Assembly: GCF_000372725.1 (NCBI RefSeq)
Contig: NW_005201092.1
Coordinates: 1,102,849 to 1,127,065, forward strand
DNA from: Emiliania huxleyi CCMP1516
Lineage: Eukaryota > Haptophyta > Isochrysidales > Noelaerhabdaceae
Direction: 5' to 3'
Length of the DNA: 24,217 bases
The notes beneath the pieces are model-generated. The model had not been told where the DNA came from. It worked only from the letters and a program-made list of their open reading frames with translations, and ran no database searches. Below, piece by piece: positions 9,818 to 16,632 of this stretch (within the stretch, counting starts at the first letter, position 1; every line of letters starts with the position of its first letter). The translations under genes were made by a program, and so were the position numbers.

Positions 9818-11729
9818 ATGGCGTCCACGGACTTGACGGCTACCGTGGGCAAGTACCTCGACCGGCACATGCTCCTGCCCCTGCTCGACTTCCTGGGATC
9901 GAAGAAGATCTTCCCCGACTCGGAGCTCGACGCCGCGCGGCTGCAGGTGCTGGAGAAGACAAACATGGTCGACTTTGCGATGGAGATCTACACAAAGCTG
10001 AACCAGGGAGAGGTGCCCGCCGAGATGCGGGCGAAGCGCGACGAGGTGATGACCGCCCTCACGGCGCTGCAGCTCGAGGTTGGCCCGCTGTACCAGATCG
10101 TCTCGGACGGGCCGCTCGTCGCAAACCTGCGCGCGGAGCGGTGCTTCACGCCGGCGTTCCTGCTGGAGCAGCACAGCGTGACCGCGGAGCACGTCGCGGC
10201 GCTGGGCAAGTACGCCAAGTTCACCTACGACTGCGGCAACTACGGCGCCGCTGCGAGCATGCTGAGCTGTTTCCGGCTGCTGACCAGCTCTGCCGACGAG
10301 GCCTTCTCGGCACAGTGGGGGAAGCTTGCGTGCGACATCCTGAACGGTGCGTGGGACGCGGCGCTGGAGGAGCTCGGCGCGCTCAAGGAGGCGATCGAGG
10401 CGCGGTCCGGCAGCACTCCCGCCGTGATGCAGCTGCAGCAGCGCGCGTGGCTCTCGCACTGGGCGCTCTTCCTGCTCGGCAACCACCCGAGCGGGCGGGC
10501 GGGCGGTGTCGGACCCCCTCCTGTCCGAGCTCACCCGAGATGACCCGAGATGAACCCGAGGCTAGGCGGTCGGTGGTGTCCGACCTGCTGCTCAGCGAGA
10601 AGTACCTCAACGCGATCCAGACCACTTGCCCCCCCTTGTTCGGTTAATTTGCGGTTGCGGTGGTCCCCAACCCCCGACCCAAGAAAGCTCCGGAAAAAGG
10701 ACCCCCCCCCCCCTTTCCCCCCCCGGGCCCCCCCCCGGCCCCCCCAACCCAGTGGCCCCCCCCCCCCCCCCCTCTCCCCCCTCTCCCTGCAGGCACGCCG
10801 TCAAGGAGCTCGTCCGCGTCATCGGGATGGAGCGGCCAACCTACTCGGACCCGGTGTGTGACACGACACACTCCCGACACACTCCCGACACACCTCCTCC
10901 GCCCTACTCGGACCCGGTGTATTTTTTTATGACACCCCCACAACCACTGCCGCCCGCCCGCCGCCACCCCCCCTGCCTACACACACTCGCCACCCACCCA
11001 CCCAGCCGCGCCGCCGCAGGTCACGTCCTTTCTGAACACTTCCGAGACACTCCCGAGACACTTCCTCCACCCTACTCGGACCCGCAGGTCACGTCCTTTC
11101 TGGACGACCTCTACGGCAGCGCAAACTTTGAGAGCGCGCAGGAGCGGCTGGCGGCGTGCGCGGCGACGCTCGACTCCGACTTCTTCCTCTGCAACGCCGA
11201 GGGCGACTTTGTCAAGTACGCGCGCCTCCACCTCTTCGAGGGCTACTGCCGCATCCACGAGCGGATCGACCTCGGCTCCCTCGCGCAGAAGCTTGGCACA
11301 CGCCGCCCTAGATCCGCACACACGTCCTCTCGTACTCCAGCCAGCGCTCGAGAGGACACGCACTCCGCCGTACTCACTGCCTCTCGCAGCCCCTCGTACT
11401 CACGCGGTGCCCTGGAGACGGCCCACAGTCCCCTCTTCCCGCCCTCATGTCTGCGCACCCACCGCGCAGGCATGGAGCGGATCGCCGCCGAAAAGTGGAT
11501 CGTCAAGATGGTCTCGGACGCGCAGCTCAACGCAAAGATCGACTCAAAGTCTAGCCACGTCATCCTCGGCGCCCAGCCGCCCGACGTGTACCAGCAAGTC
11601 ATCGAGAGGACAAAGGGCCTCTCCTTCCGCTCCTACGTCCTCGCACAGAACCTGCAGCAGCGCGAGCAGCAGGCAGCGCGCGCGGCCAAAGTCGAGCTGC
11701 AGGAGGCGGCGGCGGCCGCGGCGCAGTGA
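9818..11729 (+). CDS. EIF3E: Eukaryotic translation initiation factor 3 subunit e (INT6)
   Basis: eIF3e is a PCI-domain subunit of the eIF3 complex, which recruits the 40S ribosome and mRNA. The start MASTDLTATVGKYLDRHMLL and motifs KTNMVDFAMEIY, YAKFTYDCGNYGAA, LSEKYLNAIQ, RIDLGSLAQKLG, AEKWIVKMV and ERTKGLSFRSY match the family along its whole length. Exons: 9818-10494, 10566-about 10686, 10793-10853, 11088-11295, 11470-11729, about 440 aa, close to the usual 445. Introns 1 and 4 are GC-AG; intron 3 is GT-AG. Exon 2 carries an in-frame TAA at 10645-10647, and its 3' boundary does not keep frame as written. Two compensating single-base indels around the C7 run at 10629-10635 and the TTAATTT at 10643-10650 would remove the stop and restore the conserved Arg. 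I read this as sequence error or recent damage. The Ala/Gln-rich tail ends at TGA 11727-11729. Confidence 0.92.
10495..10565 (+). other. eIF3e intron 1: GC-AG with degenerate copy of exon 2 start
   Basis: Joining 10494 to 10566 gives NHPSGRSVVSDLLLSEKY, the same spacing as in other eIF3e proteins. The intron opens GCGGGCGGGCGGTGTCGGAC; exon 2 opens GCGGTCGGTGGTGTCCGAC, a match with one gap and three mismatches. The similarity continues weakly through the codons for LLSE. The core has repeated ACCCGAGATG and ends CTAG. Confidence 0.7.
10854..11087 (+). other. eIF3e intron 3: duplicated donor and acceptor contexts, stop-free
   Basis: The exon 3 end CTACTCGGACCCG (10841-10853) recurs at 10904-10916, again followed by GT, and at 11072-11084, just before the true acceptor. 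The exon 4 start GTCACGTCCTTTCTG (from 11088) recurs from 11020, again preceded by CAG. The intron is 234 nt (78 codons) with no in-frame stop. CCGAGACAC and CCGACACAC motifs repeat in its core. Confidence 0.8.
11296..11469 (+). other. eIF3e intron 4: GC-AG, stop-free, multiple of three
   Basis: Joining 11295 to 11470 gives LAQKLGMERIAAEKWIVKM without a gap relative to the family. The 174-nt intron has no in-frame stop. No convincing copy of the exon 5 start is seen, so not every intron here shows the duplication. Confidence 0.7.
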
Positions 11730-12147
11730 GGCAGCGAGCTCGGGTCGCGCCCGCGCGCGAGGCACACGGCCGGCAGAGATTCGGTTGTGGAAGAAGATGC
11801 CGGCGTTGTCGCGGTTGCCGCCGCCCCGCGGCCCGTGCTTGCAGCTTCGGCTTGGGCTTCCGCGCGCCTTTTGCCTGACACGCCCACACCGATCACCGTG
11901 GAGTCGTCGTGTCTTGCCCCGCATGTCGAGATGACAGATGTTAAAACAGACACGAGACAGTCAGAAATAAAACCCACTTGATGCTGTGTCTGCCTATCGC
12001 TCGCCGGTCGGACTCTAGATCGACTATCTCACTGTGCGTCCCCGTTCCCGCGTTCGCCGTTCTCGAGCGAGCGTTTCAGGCTCTCGAGCGGGGCACGGGG
12101 TTCGCCGCCGGTTCGGGGTGTGGCGTGTGCCAGGGGCGAAAACAAGC
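11730..12147. other. Convergent intergenic region
   Basis: It separates the 3' ends of eIF3e (+) and the SAM-UBX-hydrolase gene (-). AATAAA at 11966-11971, about 240 nt past the eIF3e stop, could be a polyadenylation signal, though protist signals vary. No coding sequence is seen. Confidence 0.4.
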
Positions 12148-14958
12148 TCAAAAGTAGAACGCGAGGTCGTCGTCGTCCGCCTGCTTGTCGCCGCCGAGGT
12201 TGTCGCCGTCCTCCTCCGACGCAGCTTGCTCGTTGAGGCGCCTCGCTCCCTCGAGCCAGTCGTTGACTATGGAGGCAACCATCTCGGGACCGCTGCCGCC
12301 CGCGCCTTGGCCGCCGCCGCCGCCGCCGCCCTCGCCGCCCGCGCCAAAGGAATGGCCCGCGCCGTCGACGAGCCTCAACCCGTGCCTCCCTCCGGCCAAG
12401 TGTTGCCTGTGGTACATGCGCGCCCGCAGCACCGCCACGTGTTCGTCTGCCTGCAGGACATGTCCCGGACACGTCATGGGCGTGTCGTGGACACTGCCCG
12501 CAGCGCCGCCACGTGGCCGTCTGCCGTCCCGTGCACCGACAAGACAGACCACGCCTCGGGTGGCGCGTCGGAGAGCGAGCCGTGAGGCGCGCCGAGGAGC
12601 ACGAGCCGCCGCACCGGGCATGAAGCGGCGCGGCCGAACTGCACGGCGTAGCGGAGCGCCGCGTCGGCAACCCCTCCGTGCGCGAGCAGCGCGCGCACCT
12701 GCAGCGCCGGGTGCTGCGCCTGCGGGGCATTGTCTCGGACATGTCATGGACATGTCCTGGACAGTACCTGCAGCGCCGGCTGCTGCGCCTGCAGGAAGCG
12801 CATCACGATGTGTAGCTCCTCGGCACCCGCCTCGAGCGAGTCGCCGCCGAAGGCGCTGTAGCCGGCGTCTCCCGCGTCGTCCTCCCCTTCGCCGCTGCCT
12901 GCGGCGGCGGCGAGGCGGCGGACCGAAGCTGGCACGAACGCGAGCGAGAGGAAGTGCAGCCTCGCCTGCAGATCGTGTGCGAGGGCGCGCGAGCTCGCCG
13001 ACGGGCCATGCAGCAGCACGAGCATCCCTGCCTTGCGGAAGGCCTCGTCGGCGAAGGTGTACGAACCGCACAGCCGGCCGACCGTCTCCATCTCGCCTCG
13101 AGGCCCGGACGGCAGCCTCATCTCCGAGACGGGCGCCTGTTCACAGCCGGAGGTGTGAAGAGGCGCCGTTCTCAGCCTCATCTCCGAGACGGGGACGGCG
13201 CCTCGCTCTTGCGCGCGCGCCGTGGCGGCACGCGCCGCGCCGCGCCGCCCCGCATAGGCGCCCCACCCGCCCTCGGCTGCAGCAGCAGCGTCGCTCCGGC
13301 GTCGAGTCCGGCCGCCCGCAGCGTGGCTGCCTCGTCCTCGAGCTCGCGCGGCGGCAGCGAGGAGCGGTCCACGAGGGCGTACTTGCCGATGAGCTCGTCC
13401 ACGTCGAGCTTGAGGACCGCCGCGAGCCAGCCGAGCACCTGTCCGCAGCCGGAGGTGTGACGAGGCGCCGTTCACAGCTTGAGGACCGCCGCGAGCCAGC
13501 CGAGCACCTGTCCGCAGCCGGAGGTGTGACGAGGCGCCGTTCACAGCTTGAGGACCGCCGCGAGCCAGCCGAGCACCTGTCCGCAGCCGGAGGTGTGACG
13601 AGGCGCCGTTCACAGCTTGAGGACCGCCGCGAGCCAAGCCGAGCACCGCCCAGACGGGCGGTCTCCCGCCCTGCCACGCCGCCTGCACGACGCCTCCCGC
13701 GGGCAGACGGACAGAGAAACGCTCCCGCCGGGCAGACGCGTCGCTGCTCGGGGGCAAGCTGTGCAGCGCCGACCAACCGCCAGCCGCATCGGCGCCGCCC
13801 TCGTCTGCCGCAACCTCGCTGCCGCCGCCGCCAAGCCCTCTAGCTGCACCGCCTCCCGGCGGCGGCACGGACGGAGCTGGCGCGGCCTTCTCGGGCGGTG
13901 CGGCCTCGGGCGGTGCAAACGGCCTGCGCGCCTGCCTGTGCGCGCGGTCTGCGCGAGCCTCGGCGAGCAGCAGCGCCTTCTCCGCCTCGCGCTGCCGCCG
14001 CTCGGTCGCGAGTGCGCGGGTGCGCTCGCTGCGGCCCGCCGCCGCCGCCGCCTCGTCCGCCTCTGGCGACGCGGTACTCTTCTTTGCCGCTGCACGCCTG
14101 CGGGTGGGACAACACGGCGGTGGGGAGGCGAGAGGCGCGCCGCAAGCCTTGGGGGGGGGGGGGGGGGGCGAGGCGCCGCGGCGCGGCGTGGCCCGCTTTC
14201 GCCGCATCGCGCTTCGCCGCCGCCGCCGCCTCGGCCGCCGCCGCCTTGTCTCGAGGCGGCGGCGGCGCGGCGCGTGCGAGTGGCTCGATGCGCCTCGCAA
14301 GTGACTCGGCCCGCTTCCTCCGCGCCTCTTTCTCCGCCTCGCGGGCGCGGCAAGCGGCGGCCTCTGCCTCGGCCGCAGCCTCGCCGGCCCGCCGCGCCTC
14401 CTCGGCGCGCGCGGCTGCAGCCAGCCTGCGCCCCGCCTCGGCCGCCGCCGCGAGCCGACCCGGCGGCGGCTCGCGCAGGTCGGGCGGAGGCCCATCGGCG
14501 GCGGCCGCGGCGGAGGCTGCGTGGGAAGCCTCGGACTGCAGCTGCTCGAGCGCGCGCGCCGCAGCCTCTGCGGGCGGCAGGCCGCTGCTCAGGAGCTCCG
14601 CGAAGCGCGAGCGCAGCCGCTCCTCTGCGGTGGCGGCGGCGTCCGGCGCCAGCGGCGGAGGCTGCGGCGGTGCCGGCGCCGCAGCGGCCGGCTCCACGGG
14701 TGGTGGCGGGTCCAGTGTGATCGGAGAGGGAGGAGGATCAGGCGGCGATGGCGCTGCCGAATGTGGAGGCCGCGCCAGACCTTCCTGCAGTCGAAGTGCC
14801 TCCGCCGGCGTGAAGCCCAGCTCAGCGAGGGAGTCAACGAGGAGATCGGCTCGCATCGAGGCGAGGAGGCTGAAGGTGAGCTCCTCCTCCTCGAGAAGTG
14901 AGCGGTGGTGGTCGAGCTGCAGCTCCGAGAGGAGGCGGGCTAGTAAGCTGTCGCTCAT
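12148..14958 (-). CDS. SAM-like / coiled-coil / UBX-like / alpha-beta-hydrolase-like fusion protein
   Basis: Six exons (14958-14213, 14097-13647, 13438-13202, 13136-12789, 12719-12525, 12450-12148) join in frame to 759 aa. Residues 1-62 are SAM-like (SLLARLLSELQLDHHRSLLE, LAELGFTPAEALRLQEGL). About 63-365 is Pro/Ala-rich and then a charged helix (RKRAESLARRI, ERRQREAEKALLLAEARADR). About 372-455 is UBX-like (RRERFSVRLPAGG, LAAVLKLDVDELIGKYALVD, LRAAGLDAGATLLLQP); UBX domains usually bind p97/Cdc48. About 515-705 resembles an alpha/beta hydrolase (MLVLLHGPSAS, LVLLGAPHG, VLSVHGTADEHV with the acid, VDGAGHSF with the His). The nucleophile elbow is missing (LLAHGGVADAAL), so catalysis is doubtful. 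The acidic tail ends DDDDLAFYF. All five introns open with some copy of the next exon. A split into two genes is possible, but the frame is continuous and only the first exon has a clear start. Confidence 0.75.
12451..12524 (-). other. Intron 5 of the fusion gene: GC-AG introner-like unit
   Basis: Read on the - strand, the first 29 nt (GCAGACGGCCACGTGGCGG and on) match the start of exon 6 (GCAGACGAACACGTGGCGG and on) at 26 of 29 positions. A 45-nt core with GTGTCC, ATGACGTGTCC and GGGACATGTCC follows and ends CTGCAG. Splicing gives VLSVHGTADEHVAVLRA. Confidence 0.88.
12720..12788 (-). other. Intron 4 of the fusion gene: GC-AG introner-like unit
   Basis: The first 23 nt match the start of exon 5 (GCGCAGCACCCGGCGCTGC and on) at 22 positions. 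The 46-nt core (CTGTCCAGGACATGTCCATG, then ACATGTCCGAGACA) is clearly related to the intron 5 core. Donor and acceptor are both GCAG|GC, so excision is traceless. Confidence 0.88.
13137..13201 (-). other. Intron 3 of the fusion gene: GC-AG introner-like unit
   Basis: A 28-nt opening repeats the exon 4 start (GCGCC then CGTCTCGGAGATGAGGCT) with one 5-nt insertion. A 37-nt core (GAGAACGGCGCCTC, then TTCACACCTCCGG, then CTGTGAACAG) follows. This core matches the core of the intron 2 array at 33 of 37 positions. Confidence 0.88.
13439..13646 (-). repeat. Intron 2 of the fusion gene: three tandem 69-70 nt introner-like units
   Basis: On the - strand the units are 13646-13577 (70 nt, one extra base), 13576-13508 and 13507-13439. 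Each has a 32-nt copy of the exon 3 start (GTGCTCGGCTGGCTCGCGG and on) and a 37-nt core ending GCGGACAG. The true exon 3 follows at 13438. Every unit joint reads ACAG|GTGCTC, so it could serve as acceptor and donor. Removing the whole array gives PPVWAVLGWLAAVLKLDVDE, an unbroken UBX-like strand-helix. Confidence 0.92.
14098..14212 (-). other. Intron 1 of the fusion gene: GC-AG, weak exon copy
   Basis: The intron starts GCGCGATGCGGCGAAAG; exon 2 starts GCGTGCAGCGGCAAAG, 13 of 17 aligned positions alike with one gap. The intron also holds a run of about 18 C (G on the + strand near 14151-14168). Splicing keeps the Ala/Lys-rich helix in frame. Low complexity makes the match less telling than in introns 2-5. 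Confidence 0.6.
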
Positions 14959-16632
14959 TTTCGGCCCGCACCTCCAGTATCGTAGTCTTTGTTAGTATCG
15001 AGGTCTCGCGAGTTTTGGGGGTTCTCGGCGCCGCGACAGCGCTGCGAGCCGCGCGATGCCACGGCGCTCGGCCTGCTGAGAGAAGAGCTTCCCGGACGGC
15101 AGTGACAAGTTACCCGACATCAATCGTCGACGGCAACCTCGAGAACTGCGCCTCCAAAGTCGCCCAGATTCGCCTCTCGCGGCACGCTGAGTTAGTATCG
15201 CCGGTGCGCCAGCAGGCTCTGCTCCACAGCAGGGCATGCCCGACTGGCTCCTGCTAGCCGTGCGTCCTGGTGGCATCCATTGCCAGCTCAGGTAGCCTCA
15301 GGAGGTCGCCTCGCGCACGACGCGGCGTCGCACAGCACCGCTCAGCGTTACTACCGAGTTAGTATCGTCGACCCACAGAGACTGCTCTTCTGTAGGTGGA
15401 GCCGACAAACGCCGGCCGGGTCGGCGCCGCCGCCCCCATCGCCGCCGCCGGGGCGGCGGCGGCCTCGGCGGACCATCCGGCGCGCCGCGCGCCCGTCGGG
15501 GAGGTGTTCACCACCCCTGGCTCCTCACCCCGCCACGCCTTCGTGCGGACGCCGTGGCACCCACCTCAGGCGCCGCTCGGACTCGGTTGACGGCCACCCA
15601 AGTGCTTGGCTCATGCCAAGCCGACCGGCAGGCGATTCCCAGTCACTGCTAGGCTAATCTCGGGCTGTCCTGCGTCAGTGTGGTGCCGTGAGGGGCGCCG
15701 CCCCCAAAACTACGATCGTTAGTACCGTGCGGGGGCAGTGCATTTAATTCTGTCAAAAATCCAAATCTGCTCCGTGGCGCTTATTGGGCTAGGATCATAC
15801 GTCCGGGAGGCCCCCCATGCGTGCCGTAACGATCGACAGCGATCTGGCTACTCTGTTCACGTTCACACCTCGTAAACCCCCCATTACCCCGATACAGGAG
15901 GCAGTGTTGTTCGCGGGGCGAAAGAATTCCCGTGGTAGTAGTACAACTGTAGGCACCGGCGTTTCGGCGACAAACAGGACCGCGAAGAAGTGGCGGTGGA
16001 CATGCTCCCACGGTGCCGGCTCGGCCGGACAGCCGGAGTGGCCGGCGCTGCTCGCCGCGACCATGACGGCTACTCTGATGCTCCGGGCGACCCGTCCTAC
16101 CCGACGGTGGCGCACTTACACGTCTCGCTCACGCTGAGAAAAAATCTGAAGCGGCGTGCAGCAGTGAGCAGAGTCACCAACGAGTCGCGTGCCTCCTCGT
16201 GCTCCGCACCGTTCTTACCCATCCATAAAACTCACTTTGACCTCACTGAAGCGATGCTTCTTCAACCCCTGCCTGAATCCAAAGCGCAAAGGTTTTAGAG
16301 ATTAGGACGCTGCGGATCCCCGACCTAATTCTATGGGATGTCTCCCGGTGCCGACAGCTGGGGTTCACGCAGTGTGCGGACTCGCCGCTGGCTCGCTCGA
16401 TCGTCGACGACGCTGGCTCCTGGCTTGCACTCTGAGACGTGAGAACACATACGCTTGGGTTCCCCTATGTTTTCATGAATCATGAAAGACGAATCTAGAA
16501 TCACCCGGGAGCCGGGTTCTTTTTTGCATTTTGGAATTTTCAACATGTGAGATGTGTGTGCCTCCGCTTCACACTTTTTAGGCGTCCACAGACAAGACAC
16601 AACGCCGGTCACACATATGTCTGAGGTGTTCT
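14959..16632. other. Largely non-coding region between two - strand genes
   Basis: It contains the upstream region of the fusion gene and the 3' flank of the sulfotransferase gene. GTTAGTATCG occurs at 14991-15000, 15191-15200 and 15358-15367, with GTTAGTACCG at 15718-15727. A + strand exon-like segment is listed separately. Open frames at 15795-16298 on both strands have no motif. Confidence 0.4.
15396..15590 (+). CDS. Possible terminal exon of an unknown + strand gene
   Basis: After a TGTAG|G acceptor-like site, a 64-codon frame runs to TGA. It encodes an Ala-rich start (VEPTNAGRVGAAAPIAAAG) and a more ordinary end (GEVFTTPGSSPRHAFVRTPW). The GC-rich codons fit local genes, but no upstream exon or family is recognised. 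It may be spurious. Confidence 0.2.
   Translation: MEPTNAGRVGAAAPIAAAGAAAASADHPARRAPVGEVFTTPGSSPRHAFVRTPWHPPQAPLGLG

Noticed and set aside
10645..10647. TAA read as Tyr (altered genetic code)
   Set aside because: TAA ends the sulfotransferase in the same window, and nearby homopolymer indels explain the stop more simply.
11296..11469. Exon-start copy in eIF3e intron 4
   Set aside because: Only the first three bases agree; the rest is not above chance.
13439..13646. CRISPR-like array
   Set aside because: Units are whole-length direct repeats without unique spacers and contain a copy of the next exon; the genome is eukaryotic.
12185..13843. Long + strand frame (552 codons) over the fusion gene
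   Set aside because: It is the antisense of exons and introns with clear - strand motifs and phase-correct splicing; its Arg/Ala/Pro composition is typical of a shadow frame.
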